From: Bog-532 sp963833835
GTDB lineage: Bacteria; Actinomycetota; Actinomycetes; Streptosporangiales; Streptosporangiaceae
Length of the DNA stretch: 64,000 nt
Direction: 5' to 3'
Assembly: GCA_963833835.1 (NCBI GenBank)
Contig: CAWHZI010000014.1
Location: forward strand, 248,001-312,000
Below are positions 49,287-58,036 of this stretch, one piece after another (positions within the stretch are counted from its first letter, which is position 1; every line of letters begins with the position of its first letter). The translations under genes were made by a program, and so were the position numbers. The notes under the pieces were generated by a model. That model was not told the origin of the DNA. It did no database searches and was given only the letters and a program-made list of their open reading frames with translations.

Positions 49287-49688
49287 CTAGCGGGCCAGCG
49301 CCTCGGCCACGGTCGGCAGCACCGGCACCAGTTCGTCGGCCCCGGTCAGGAACATGACCCGGGCCACCATCGGCTGCACGCAGGCCAGGGCGAGCGAACC
49401 GCCGGCCGCCTCGAGCCGGGCGGAAATCTCCAGCAGCACGTGCACGCCCGCGGAAGCCATGAACTCCACGCCGGAAAAGTCCAGCACGAGCTGGCGGGCC
49501 GAGGCCTCGCTCAGCCGGACCAGCTCATCGCGCAGCCGGCTCTCGGAGTGCATGTCGACGTCCCCGGCCACCGACACGACGGCCTGGTCCGGTCCTGCTC
49601 CGGTCCACGGCACGGACCGCACCGTGAAAGGCGCCGACTCCACTGAGCCGTCGTCGCTGCTGCGCGGCACCGCGGATGAGCCCGTCAC
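49287..49688 (-). CDS. STAS-domain anti-anti-sigma factor
   Basis: 133 aa from GTG 49688 (GGGGGA 11 bases upstream); a longer ATG start at 49751 is possible. The STAS domain reads AVVSVAGDVDMHSESRLRDE and then VLDFSGVEFMASAGVHVLLE, with the phosphorylatable serine preserved in MASAG. It would capture an anti-sigma kinase and free a sigma factor. Directly downstream of a SigB/SigF-type sigma gene on the same strand, a natural pairing, although no RsbW-like kinase is adjacent. Confidence 0.82.
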   Translation of the reverse strand: MTGSSAVPRSSDDGSVESAPFTVRSVPWTGAGPDQAVVSVAGDVDMHSESRLRDELVRLSEASARQLVLDFSGVEFMASAGVHVLLEISARLEAAGGSLALACVQPMVARVMFLTGADELVPVLPTVAEALAR

Positions 49689-49791
49689 GATGACTTCGAT
49701 CCCCCTACGGCTGGCTGTTCTGCCGTGCCACCACCCTAGAGGCACAGGCACCCACCGAGCCAGTATGGCCGTCGCCGCTCACGGCCGGGCG

Positions 49792-50604
49792 CTAGTCGGC
49801 GGTGAGGCGCATGCGGAGGAAGGCCAGCGCCCGGGACTGCAGGCGGGAGACGTGCATCTGGGAGCAGGACAGCTTGTCGGCGACCTGGGCCTGGGTCATG
49901 TTGCCGTAGAACCGCATGAGCAGGATTTTCTGCTGGGGCACGGGCAGCTCGTCCCAGTGCAGGCGCACGGCATCCATGTCCACCGCGCGGTCCAGGGCCG
50001 AGTCGTCAGCGCCAAGCAGGTCGGCCGCACCCCGGTCGTCGGAGCTGGACACCGGCGCGTCGAGTGAGCCGGGCGCGAACGCCTCATGCGCCTGGTAGGC
50101 GTGCCGCAGCGCCTCGGTGGTGACGCCCAGGCGGTCGGCCACCTGTTGGTCGGTGGGGGTGGCACTGAGCTCGGCGGCCAGTTCGGCGTGCGCCTTCTTC
50201 GCGTTGAGGAACAGCTCCTGGTCGGTCCGGCTGACCCGGATCAGCCAGCGCTTGTCCCGGAAGAACCGCTTGATCTCACCGGTGACGCAGGAGTGCGCGT
50301 ACGGCTTGAGCTCCTCGCGGACGGTGGGGTCGAAGTTGTTGATGGCCTTCATCAGGCCCAGGTACCCGACCTGGACCAGGTCCTCGTAGTGCTGGGCGGG
50401 CAGCTGGTACTGGTGGGCCGAGCTGCGGACCAGGGTCTGGTAGCGGGAGACCAGGGTGGCCCGGGCGCCGTCGCCGTGCTGGGGATCATCCAGCAGCTTG
50501 GCCAGCTCCGCGTCGCTCAGGGCAGTCAGGTCCGGGGCGGGCGAATAGGCGGGCGGGTCCGCCTCAGCCGAAGCTGGGAGGGAAAGCAGGTGGGTCATCG
50601 CCAC
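49792..50604 (-). CDS. SigB/SigF/SigG-family RNA polymerase sigma factor
   Basis: 270 aa. Region 2 YEDLVQVGYLGLMKAINNFD and EEKP-like EELKPYAHSCVTGEIKRFFR; region 3 ELSATPTDQQVADRLGVTTE; region 4 LPVPQQKILLMRFYGNMTQA with HTH QAQVADKLSCSQMHVSRLQS. This is the general-stress/sporulation class of actinomycetes. The first 30 residues are a variable leader. Starts at 50604 or 50598. Followed by a STAS protein and preceded by a GAF-ANTAR protein, a stress-signalling block. Confidence 0.9.
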   Translation of the reverse strand: MAMTHLLSLPASAEADPPAYSPAPDLTALSDAELAKLLDDPQHGDGARATLVSRYQTLVRSSAHQYQLPAQHYEDLVQVGYLGLMKAINNFDPTVREELKPYAHSCVTGEIKRFFRDKRWLIRVSRTDQELFLNAKKAHAELAAELSATPTDQQVADRLGVTTEALRHAYQAHEAFAPGSLDAPVSSSDDRGAADLLGADDSALDRAVDMDAVRLHWDELPVPQQKILLMRFYGNMTQAQVADKLSCSQMHVSRLQSRALAFLRMRLTAD

Positions 50605-50673
50605 TCCACGCGGAAAGACGGGAGGCGATGTTCTTCACCTACGCACTACTGTAACCCAACCGATATCTGATGG

Positions 50674-51402
50674 TCAGTCCAGGGTCCCCGACTCGGCCAG
50701 GGCCCGGGCCACGTCGGCCAGCTTCCGGTTGGCCTGCTGGGAATGCTTGGACAGCAGGCCGAACGCCTCATCGGCGGTGATCCGGTGCCGTTCCATCAAG
50801 ATGCCCTTGGCCTGGCCGATAACGTCCCGGCTGGACAGGGCCTGCCGCATCTGGTCGGCCCGGTGCGCCTCGGCCAGGGCCAGCGCGGCCTGGGAGGCGA
50901 ACAGGCGGGCCACGTACTCGTCGGCCAGCGTGAACGCGGCCCGGTCGCTGGCGTACAGGCTGACCGAGCCGAGTTGCTGCTCGGTACCGGACAGCGGGAC
51001 GCAGAGCATGCTGGCCACCCCCAGGGCCAGCGCCCGCTCGGTGTACTTCGGCCAGCGCGTCTCGGTGGCGATGTCGTCGACCCGGATCGTCACCTGGTCG
51101 CGGGACGCATCGATGCAGGGCCCGGTCCCGGTCTCCTGCTGCAGCACATCCAGGATCAGCGGAGGCTCCCCGGCCACGGCCTGCGGCACGAACTTTCCGT
51201 GCTCGTACAGGTTCACCCCGGCGTATTTGGCCGGGCCGATCGTCTCCACCGCGGTCCGGGCCATGGCGTCCAGCGTGGCCTGCAGATTGGCTTCCGGCAC
51301 CCGCAGGGCCCGGGCGATCTGCTCCAGCACGGACCAGGACGCCAGCTCAAAGCCGGCGTTTTCCGGTTCTTCTGTCACCCCGAAAGGTGTCCGTGTTGTC
51401 AC
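50674..51402 (-). CDS. GAF and ANTAR domain regulator
   Basis: 242 aa. GAF domain about residues 35-170 (GVNLYEHGKFVPQAVAGEPP; GTGPCIDASRDQVTIRVDDI; SMLCVPLSGTEQQLGSVSLY). The C-terminal ANTAR domain binds RNA hairpins to prevent termination: LSSRDVIGQAKGILMERHRI then ADEAFGLLSKHSQQANRKLA. Targets unknown. Upstream of the sigma factor on the same strand, 69 bases away, and divergent from mgtC-like. Confidence 0.92.
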   Translation of the reverse strand: MTTRTPFGVTEEPENAGFELASWSVLEQIARALRVPEANLQATLDAMARTAVETIGPAKYAGVNLYEHGKFVPQAVAGEPPLILDVLQQETGTGPCIDASRDQVTIRVDDIATETRWPKYTERALALGVASMLCVPLSGTEQQLGSVSLYASDRAAFTLADEYVARLFASQAALALAEAHRADQMRQALSSRDVIGQAKGILMERHRITADEAFGLLSKHSQQANRKLADVARALAESGTLD

Positions 51403-51472
51403 ACCTTCCTCCTTCGCACCGAACGGCAGCAGCCACTAGAGAGGGGGTGCCCCGCCCAGCACCGAAATAACA

Positions 51473-51488
51473 CTCGGCAATTGCCGAG
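51473..51488. promoter_or_regulatory. 16-bp perfect palindrome
   Basis: CTCGGCAATTGCCGAG lies 33 bp before the MgtC-like start and 71 bp before the GAF-ANTAR start. Either an operator or a short hairpin in the mgtC leader; MgtC leaders are often regulatory in other bacteria. Confidence 0.6.
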
Positions 51489-51521
51489 AAATGGGCGCGG
51501 ACATGGGCAAAATGGGGCGGT

Positions 51522-52304
51522 ATGCGGACCACGCTGGTGCTGGCGGCCGTCTCCCCCGCGGCCAACACGCTCAACGGCCAGGGCTGGAAGCAGTTGGGCG
51601 AGCTCGGCCTGGCGCTGGTGCTGTCGGCGGCGATCGGCCTGGAACGCGGGCTGCGGCAGAAGGACGCCGGGCTGCGCACGCACACCCTGGTCGGCGTGGG
51701 GTCGGCCCTGTTCATGCTGATCAGCAAGTACGGATTCACCGACGTGCTGGAAAAGCAGCTGGTGGTGCTGGACCCGTCCCGGGTGGCGGCCCAGATCGTC
51801 TCCGGCATCGGCTTCCTCGGCGCGGGCCTTATCTTCGTGCACCGCGGCTCGGTGCGCGGCCTGACCACCGCGGCCGCGATCTGGGTCACCGCGGCGGTCG
51901 GGGCCGCGGCCGGGGCCGGCCTGGCGGTGCTGGCCGCGGTGACGACCGGCATCTACTTCCTGGTCACGCTGCTGTTCCCGCTCATCCGGCGGCGGCTGCC
52001 GATCGGGACCGGCAGCAGCACGCTGCGAGTGCGGTACCCGGACGGCCACGGCATCCTGCGTCAGGTGCTGAACGAGGTGACCCGGCGCGGGTTCATCATC
52101 GATGACCTGTCCACCGACCAGGCCGGTGACGGGCCCAGCGGCAGGCACGCGGATGACGGCGCCGAACCAGACGACCCGCGGCAGATCATGGTGACCATGC
52201 ACGTCCACGGCCGGCACCCGGTCAGCGAGCTGATCGGGGCGCTGTCCGATCTCGACTACGTGGACGCGGTCGTCGCCTCAGACCTGGACGCCACCGACGA
52301 GTAG
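51522..52304 (+). CDS. MgtC/SapB-family membrane protein
   Basis: 260 aa. N-terminal membrane domain with the MgtC signatures LVLSAAIGLERGLRQKDAGL, RTHTLVGVGSALFMLIS and VSGIGFLGAGLIFVHRGSVR; then GLTTAAAIWVTAAVGAAAGA. The C-terminal ACT-like cytoplasmic domain (LRVRYPDGHGILRQVLNEVT) is divided by an acidic loop. Family roles include adaptation to low magnesium and modulation of F-ATPase. Convergent with an SDR gene. Confidence 0.9.
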   Translation: MRTTLVLAAVSPAANTLNGQGWKQLGELGLALVLSAAIGLERGLRQKDAGLRTHTLVGVGSALFMLISKYGFTDVLEKQLVVLDPSRVAAQIVSGIGFLGAGLIFVHRGSVRGLTTAAAIWVTAAVGAAAGAGLAVLAAVTTGIYFLVTLLFPLIRRRLPIGTGSSTLRVRYPDGHGILRQVLNEVTRRGFIIDDLSTDQAGDGPSGRHADDGAEPDDPRQIMVTMHVHGRHPVSELIGALSDLDYVDAVVASDLDATDE

Positions 52305-52308
52305 GCCG

Positions 52309-53217
52309 TTACCCGCCGGTCTCGCCGGACTGCTCGGCGGCGGGTGGAGCCTGGTCACCTCGGCCGGCCTGGCTTGCGGCCGCGGCCAGCTTGGCGTAGT
52401 CGTAAGCGTCATCTGGGTAGGCCCGGACGTACTGATCCAGGCCCTGAGCGTCCTGGCCGACCAGGATGCGCCAGGCGCCGGACCGGACGCCGTCGAGGAT
52501 GACCGTCGCGGCGCCAGCCGCACTGAGCGGGGCGCTGTCGTGGAAGCCCTGGTTGGCGGCGAAGGCCTCGGCCTCGGGCACCCCGAAGGCCAGCATCGAG
52601 TTCGCGACGATGTTGGTGGCGATGTGGCCGGGCATCACCACGGCCACCCGGACGTGCGGGGCGTGCACGCGCAGGTCCTCGATGAGCGCCTCGGAGAACC
52701 CCTTGACCGCGAACTTGGCCGCGGAGTAGGCGGTCTGCGGCACGCCCGGGCCGAGCGAGGCCCAGAAGCCGTTGACGCTGCTGGTGTTGACCAGGACGCC
52801 CTCGGGACTGCGGATGAGCAGCGGCAGGAACGCCCGGGCACAGTGGTAGACGCCCCAGAAGTCGATCGCGAACACCCGCTCCCACTGCTCGCGCGGGTCA
52901 GCGATGAAGCTACCGCCGCCGCCGATGCCGGCGTTGCTGAAGACCAGGTCGACGTGACCGGTGGCGTGCGCGGCCAGCACCTCGTCGCGGAAGCCCAGCA
53001 CCTGCCGCTCGTCGGCCACGTCGCAGGTGTGGCTGGTGACCGCGGTGCCGCCGGGCGCATCGGCCCGGGCCAGGTCCGCCGTCTGCGCGACCGTGTCCTG
53101 GTGCACGTCGCAGGCCGCGACCGAGCAGCCCGCGGCCGCGAGCTGCCGGACCAGTTCACGGCCGATCCCTGAGCCGCCCCCGGTGACCACGGCGACCTTT
53201 CCCGCGAACGATTCCAT
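52309..53217 (-). CDS. SDR-family oxidoreductase
   Basis: 302 aa. VAVVTGGGSGIGRELVRQLA cofactor motif; FSNAGIGGGG; catalytic NTSSVNGFWASLGPG and YSAAK. The C-terminal 40 residues are a variable acidic tail. Similar to FabG-like/short-chain ketoreductases annotated in actinomycetes next to regulators. Classical NAD(P) enzyme of unknown substrate. Confidence 0.9.
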   Translation of the reverse strand: MESFAGKVAVVTGGGSGIGRELVRQLAAAGCSVAACDVHQDTVAQTADLARADAPGGTAVTSHTCDVADERQVLGFRDEVLAAHATGHVDLVFSNAGIGGGGSFIADPREQWERVFAIDFWGVYHCARAFLPLLIRSPEGVLVNTSSVNGFWASLGPGVPQTAYSAAKFAVKGFSEALIEDLRVHAPHVRVAVVMPGHIATNIVANSMLAFGVPEAEAFAANQGFHDSAPLSAAGAATVILDGVRSGAWRILVGQDAQGLDQYVRAYPDDAYDYAKLAAAASQAGRGDQAPPAAEQSGETGG

Positions 53218-53334
53218 CGCGCCTCCTGCTTCCTTATTGCTCGCACTTCCTCGCGGCCGGCGTTGTGGGCTGTCCTACCCGTTCAGTCCAGCTTCGTCCC
53301 GGGAGCGAAGCCGGCGTTCCCGGGACGGCGGGCC

Positions 53335-54198
53335 TCAGCGGGTGCGGGTGCCGGTGGGCTGGCCGCTGGCCAGGATGGCGGCGGTGAGCGCCTCGGCCGG
53401 TTCGCTGACCGGGCGGGAGCTGGTCAGCAGCATCAGGTCGATCTCGCCCAGGTCGGGCAGGCCGGCCGAGACGGGCAGCTCGACCAGGCCGTCGGGGATC
53501 AGGCTGCGGGCGAAGATGGCCAGCCCGAGGCCGGCCCGGGCCGCGGCCACCACGCCGAGCACGCCGCGGACCGTGCAGGTGACCCGGTAGGGCAACCTGG
53601 CCTGCTCCAAGGCCTGGACGCCGTTGGACCGGCTGATGCTGGGGGCCTGGTAGACGACCAGCGCCACCCGCTGGCCGGGAGTCAGCCGGGTACCGGGCGG
53701 TGCCGCCCAGACCAGGCGGTCGCGCCGGACCAGCTGGCCGTGCCCCTCCCCCGGCGCTTGCTTGACGAACGCCACGTCGAGGTGGCCCGACTCCACCCGG
53801 CGCTGCAGCGCGTTGCTCTGGGAGACGGTCAGCTCCAGGTCGATCCGGGGATAGAGCTGCCGGAAGTCCCGCAGGATGCTGGGGACCGGGGTGAGGGCCA
53901 GGTCGTCGGTGACCCCGAAGCGGATCCGGCCACTGATCCCGGAGCCGGTGAAGTAACCCACCGCCTGCTCGTGCGCGGCCAGGATGGAGCGGGCAAAACC
54001 AGCCATCGCCTCCCCGTCCACGGTCAGCGTGACGCTACGGGTGTCGCGCACGAACAACGGCCGCCCGACCGCGTCCTCCAGCTTGCGGACGTGCTGGCTG
54101 ACGGTCGGCTGCCCGAGACCCAGACTGGCCGCGGCGCGGGTGAAGCTGAGCGACTGGGCCACGGCCAGGAACGTGCGGAGCAGCTCGGGGTCGTACAC
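53335..54198 (-). CDS. LysR-family regulator
   Basis: 287 aa from GTG 54198, chosen because AAGGG lies 7 bases upstream and relatives begin with YDPELLRTFLAVAQ; an ATG at 54213 would add five residues. HTH: SFTRAAASLGLGQPTVSQHV. Effector domain: RFGVTDDLALTPVPSILRDF, AFVKQAPGEGHGQLV. Divergent from an MFS exporter, its probable target, across an A/T-rich promoter with a T-N11-A box. Confidence 0.9.
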   Translation of the reverse strand: MYDPELLRTFLAVAQSLSFTRAAASLGLGQPTVSQHVRKLEDAVGRPLFVRDTRSVTLTVDGEAMAGFARSILAAHEQAVGYFTGSGISGRIRFGVTDDLALTPVPSILRDFRQLYPRIDLELTVSQSNALQRRVESGHLDVAFVKQAPGEGHGQLVRRDRLVWAAPPGTRLTPGQRVALVVYQAPSISRSNGVQALEQARLPYRVTCTVRGVLGVVAAARAGLGLAIFARSLIPDGLVELPVSAGLPDLGEIDLMLLTSSRPVSEPAEALTAAILASGQPTGTRTR

Positions 54199-54211
54199 GG
54201 TCACACCCTTC

Positions 54212-54226
54212 ATTGCGATACGCAAT
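54212..54226. promoter_or_regulatory. LysR-type T-N11-A box
   Basis: ATTGCG-ata-CGCAAT is a perfect dyad with the T-N11-A spacing of LysR sites. It sits immediately upstream of, or overlapping, the LysR start, so autorepression is likely. A related half-site TAATTGCA follows at about 54231. Confidence 0.7.
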
Positions 54227-54306
54227 AACAGTAATTGCACTAATTAACTTTCATAATAATAGCCGGATGACGAGAATGAGGACGTACCAGACGAGCGACG
54301 ACTTGG

Positions 54307-55605
54307 ATGTCCTTGACTGCCCCCGCAAGCACCGACTGCCCCCCTTCCCCTCGCACAGATTCAGACCCCCACGGCATCTTCAGCTCGTTGCGGACCCGGA
54401 ATTTCCGGCTGTTCGCGACCGGGCAGCTGTTCTCGAACACCGGTACCTGGGTGCAGCGGATCGCCCAGGACTGGCTGGTGCTCAGCCTCACCGGCAGCGC
54501 CACCGCGGTCGGCATCACGACCGCCCTGCAGTTCCTGCCCACCCTCCTGTTCGGGCTGTTCGGCGGCCTGATCGCCGACCGCTACCCCAAGCGCGCGGTG
54601 CTGCTGGTGACCCAGACGGCGCTGGGCCTGGTGGCCGGCGTGCTGGCCTTCCTGACCCTGGCTCACCTGGTCCAGGCCTGGCAGGTGTACGTGGTCGCGT
54701 TCGCCCTCGGACTGGTCACCGCGGTCGACAACCCGACCCGGCAGGCGTTCGCCAACGAAATGGTCGGCCCGGCCCAGCTGTCCAATGCGATCAGCATAAA
54801 TTCGTCGGTATTTCAGCTCGGCGGCCTCATCGGGCCGGCCATTAGCGGGGCACTTATCAGTGCGGTCGGGCCTGGTTATTCATTCCTCATCAACGCGGTC
54901 TCCTTCACCGCGCCGCTGGCCGCGCTGCTGCGCATGCGCCCGGCCGAGCTGCGCACCGTTACCCGGGACAGCGGCGGTGCGGGCCAGCTCCGGGATGGGC
55001 TGCGTTACGCCCTGGCCGAGCCCAGCGTGCGCTGGCCGACCATCCTGGCCGGGGTCTTCGGCCTGTTCACCGCCAATCTGGCCGTGACGCTGGCGGCCTA
55101 CGCGCACTCGGTGTTCCACTCCGGCCCGGGCGGTTACGGTCTGCTCAGTGCGACCGTGGCGGTTGGCTCGGTGGCGGGCGCGCTGATCTGCGCCCGGCTG
55201 CCGCGGCCCCGGCTGCGGGTGCTGCTCGGATACGGCGCGGTGCTGGCCGTCCTGGACATGGTGTCGGCCGCCGCGCCCGGGCAGCTGTGGTTCGGCATCG
55301 CGCTGGTCCCGATCGGCGCGTGCACGCTGCTGCTGCTCACCTCGACCAACTCCGTGGTCCAGTCCACCGCGCACGACACGATCCGGGGCCGGGTCATGGG
55401 CATTTACCTGCTGGTCTTCATTGGCGGTGCCGCGGTCGGCGGCCCGCTGCTGGGTTTCGTCGATGAGCACGCCGGGCCCCGGGCCGGCATGCTGCTGGCC
55501 GGCGCGGTCCCGGCGGTGGCCATCACGCTGATCGCGGCCCGGCTGGCCCACGGCCGTACCGGCCGGTTCCGGTCCGGGCCCCGGCACTGGCCGCACCTGG
55601 TGTGA
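54307..55605 (+). CDS. MFS transporter (MFS_3/enterobactin-exporter-like)
   Basis: 432 aa, about 12 membrane helices. NFRLFATGQLFSNTGTWVQR and ALQFLPTLLFGLFGGLIADR are typical of the MFS_3 group (EntS-like exporters); KRAVLLVTQTALG follows the loop 2-3 motif. Mid-loop AFANEMVGPAQLSNAIS. Exports a small molecule, unknown. Divergent from LysR. Confidence 0.88.
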   Translation: MSLTAPASTDCPPSPRTDSDPHGIFSSLRTRNFRLFATGQLFSNTGTWVQRIAQDWLVLSLTGSATAVGITTALQFLPTLLFGLFGGLIADRYPKRAVLLVTQTALGLVAGVLAFLTLAHLVQAWQVYVVAFALGLVTAVDNPTRQAFANEMVGPAQLSNAISINSSVFQLGGLIGPAISGALISAVGPGYSFLINAVSFTAPLAALLRMRPAELRTVTRDSGGAGQLRDGLRYALAEPSVRWPTILAGVFGLFTANLAVTLAAYAHSVFHSGPGGYGLLSATVAVGSVAGALICARLPRPRLRVLLGYGAVLAVLDMVSAAAPGQLWFGIALVPIGACTLLLLTSTNSVVQSTAHDTIRGRVMGIYLLVFIGGAAVGGPLLGFVDEHAGPRAGMLLAGAVPAVAITLIAARLAHGRTGRFRSGPRHWPHLV

Positions 55606-55620
55606 GTCAGCCGGTGTGAG

Positions 55621-56523
55621 TCAGCCGGGCAGCAGCACGAGCTTCCCGCGCACGTGACCGGTCTCGCTGACGCGGTGCGCCTGCGCCACGTCGGCCAGTG
55701 GGAACGTCTGGATGGCCGGGAGGGTGAAGCGCCCGGACTCGATCAGCCCGCCGATCTCGCCCAGCACGTGGATCGCGCGGCCGGCGTCGCCGCTGCTGAA
55801 CCTCACCCCGTACTCCTTGGCTCCCGCGAAGTCGGCGATCGTCACGACGTGCCCCGCGCCGCCCGCGAGCTCGATCAGCTCGGGCAGCACGCCGCTCCCG
55901 GCGACGTCGAGGGCCAGGTCGACGCGGCCGGGCGCGAGACCGCGAACCCGGTCGGCCAGGCCCTCGCCGTAGGCGACGGGCTCGGCCCCGAGCGAGCGCA
56001 GGTAGTCGTGATTGGCCGGGCTGGCGGTGCCGATCACCCGCGCGCTGCGGGCCACGGCGAGCTGAACCGCGGCGCCGCCGACGCTCCCGGAGGCACCGTT
56101 GATGAGCACCGTGCTGCCACTGGCCACGCCAAGCTGGTCCAGCGCGCGCGTGGCCGTCTCGATGGCGGCCGGCAGCGCCGCCGCCCCGGCGAAGTCGAGC
56201 GACGCTGGGATGGGCGAATAGAAGGACAGCACCGCCAGCTCGGCCTGAGCCGCCCCGTCGGCCGACAACCCGAACACCCGATCGCCGACGGCCACGTCGG
56301 TCACACCCTCGCCGACCTCGTCGACGACACCCGCTGCTTCGTAGCCCAGAGTCTGCGGAAGCCCCTCATCCATCAGCCCCTCGCGCTTCTTCCAGTCGCT
56401 GGGGTTGACGCCAGCCGCCCGCACCGCAATCCGGACCTGCCCCGGCCCCGCATGCGGATCAGGCAGATCGACGATCTCCAGGACCTCCGGCCCCCCGAAC
56501 TGGCTGAAACGGACTGCCTTCAT
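55621..56523 (-). CDS. NADP-dependent zinc-free alcohol dehydrogenase / quinone reductase-like
   Basis: 300 aa MDR-superfamily enzyme. KAVRFSQFGGPEVLEIVDLP at the start; GEGVTDVAVGDRVFG; cofactor motif LINGASGSVGGAAVQLAVAR; the C-terminus has LADVAQAHRVSETGHVRGKL. The zinc ligands of alcohol dehydrogenases are absent, so quinone or enone reduction is likely. ATG 56523 follows GAGCGAAGG closely. Stands alone. Confidence 0.88.
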   Translation of the reverse strand: MKAVRFSQFGGPEVLEIVDLPDPHAGPGQVRIAVRAAGVNPSDWKKREGLMDEGLPQTLGYEAAGVVDEVGEGVTDVAVGDRVFGLSADGAAQAELAVLSFYSPIPASLDFAGAAALPAAIETATRALDQLGVASGSTVLINGASGSVGGAAVQLAVARSARVIGTASPANHDYLRSLGAEPVAYGEGLADRVRGLAPGRVDLALDVAGSGVLPELIELAGGAGHVVTIADFAGAKEYGVRFSSGDAGRAIHVLGEIGGLIESGRFTLPAIQTFPLADVAQAHRVSETGHVRGKLVLLPG

Positions 56524-56902
56524 CCTTCGCTCCGATCTGGGCTGGCCGCGGCTCGCCAGTCTGCCAGACCCACCCGCCGGGACGGCCCACCCCTCCCATC
56601 CGCGGCCCCTAGTCGCTGGAGCAGTTGCAGGGATAATCCCTGCAGGCGCTCCAGTAGGAATTAGAGCCCCAGCTTCTAAGGCGGGTGGGACTGATGGGGG
56701 CTCAGGTACGGTTACCCGACCGCGCGGAGAACTTCGTAGGAGCGGCGCCCGAAGGCAAGGGCCTCGGGCGCTCCTAGGGACGCGTGGGGCTGGCGGGCAC
56801 AGAACCCGGGCGTCAGCCCCCGGGGCAGGGGCTGATGGGGTGCGGAGGTTCAAGGTGGGTAGCCGGAAGCGCCCCTGCCGGAGGCTTACCCCTCAGTCCT
56901 GG
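56524..56902. repeat. hairpin-rich intergenic stretch
   Basis: 379 bp without a gene. Three stem-loops: 56617-56653 (TGGAGC and GCAGGGAT pairing with ATCCCTGC and GCTCCA), 56737-56776 (TAGGAGC..GCCCGA pairing with CGGGCGCTCCTA), and about 56813-56835 (TCAGCCCC / GGGGCTGA). GGAAGC..GGCTT near 56862-56884 may be a fourth. They may be terminators of the DUF3068 operon plus a repeated extragenic element. Confidence 0.65.
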
Positions 56903-58021
56903 CTAGGCCCCGGGAGAAGATCGAAGTTCGACGGCGGCTCGTCGGAGCCGATATCCGTCGTCATCGTCTTCGGCGCCGGGTGCGGCGGAATAGCGCCAAG
57001 GGGTGGTGGCGACCAGCAGCAGGATCAGGCCGAGGACGACCAAGGCGACGGGGCCGAGCACGCTGATCGTGGTGATGTTGGCGGCGTTCTTGTTGGCCTG
57101 CTTGGCCAGGGACTGGCGGCTGGCCTGGTCCATGCGCAGGTCCAGGCGGACCGCGCTGAGCTTGCCCTGGCCGCCGGTGTCCTGGAGGTAGGACTGGCCC
57201 TTGACCTCCTCATCGACCAGGACGCCGGTGCGCGGGTCGACCCAGAACGTGTTGGTCGCCTCCCAGTAGCGGTTGGCCACCACATTCCTGGACGGACCGG
57301 AGATACCCAGCAGCGAGGTCGGGACGCCGGTCATGACGTCCACCTTGGTCGCCGGGACGGACTGGGTGAACTCATACGTCTGCACGCCGGTGTCCTTGAC
57401 CTGCCCGACGTAATGGGCGGGCCAGGCCTTCATGCTGTTGTTGTCGAAAACCTGGTAGGTCTGCTTCTTGGTGCCGATCGGCCAGAACAGCCCGATGCCC
57501 GACTGCCGGATCTGGGTGCTGTCGTTGATCGAGGCGCCACAGCAGTTGCTCAGCTGGCCGGTCCGGCGGTTGAACGCATAACGCTGGGAGACGGTATTGA
57601 CCACGTTGTGGCGGCGGGGATCGGCCAGCGAGGCGAACGTGTCCCACACCCCGGTGGTGTCGTTGCTGGCGCGCTGGTCGCCGCGGATGGTCAGGGTGTA
57701 GGTCAGGCGGACGTTGTGCCGGGTCACCAGGGCGCCCTCGTCGAAGTACGAGGCCTGCGGCGACACCAGCACGTCCTGCTCGTAGACGCCGGTGGGTGCG
57801 GCGACCAGCTGCGGCGCGGCGTAGAACCGCAGCAGCAGGCCGGCCACCAGCAGGAACGCCCCGACGCCGGCCAGCACCACAGAAAGCCGGCCGCGGCCGG
57901 CGCGCTCGGTCCCGGGCTCGGCCGCAGCCGAGGGCGGCGGGCCGCTCACTGGGTCGTCCGCATCGGGCTGGTCGGCCTCAGGGCCCGCTCCGGTGCGGGT
58001 GAAGACGTTACGGACACTCAC
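56903..58021 (-). CDS. DUF3068 membrane protein
   Basis: 372 aa. Cytoplasmic acidic/Pro-rich N-terminus, one membrane helix at about residues 46-66 (LSVVLAGVGAFLLVAGLLLR), a large extracellular domain (YEQDVLVSPQASYFDEGALV; TYTLTIRGDQRASNDTTG; NCCGASI), and a second membrane helix near the C-terminus (VLGPVALVVLGLILLLVATT). Matches the DUF3068/porin PorA-family architecture of actinobacteria (mycolata porin-like topology). Last gene of the envelope operon. Confidence 0.85.
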   Translation of the reverse strand: MSVRNVFTRTGAGPEADQPDADDPVSGPPPSAAAEPGTERAGRGRLSVVLAGVGAFLLVAGLLLRFYAAPQLVAAPTGVYEQDVLVSPQASYFDEGALVTRHNVRLTYTLTIRGDQRASNDTTGVWDTFASLADPRRHNVVNTVSQRYAFNRRTGQLSNCCGASINDSTQIRQSGIGLFWPIGTKKQTYQVFDNNSMKAWPAHYVGQVKDTGVQTYEFTQSVPATKVDVMTGVPTSLLGISGPSRNVVANRYWEATNTFWVDPRTGVLVDEEVKGQSYLQDTGGQGKLSAVRLDLRMDQASRQSLAKQANKNAANITTISVLGPVALVVLGLILLLVATTPWRYSAAPGAEDDDDGYRLRRAAVELRSSPGA

Positions 58022-58036
58022 TCCGAACCACCGAAC

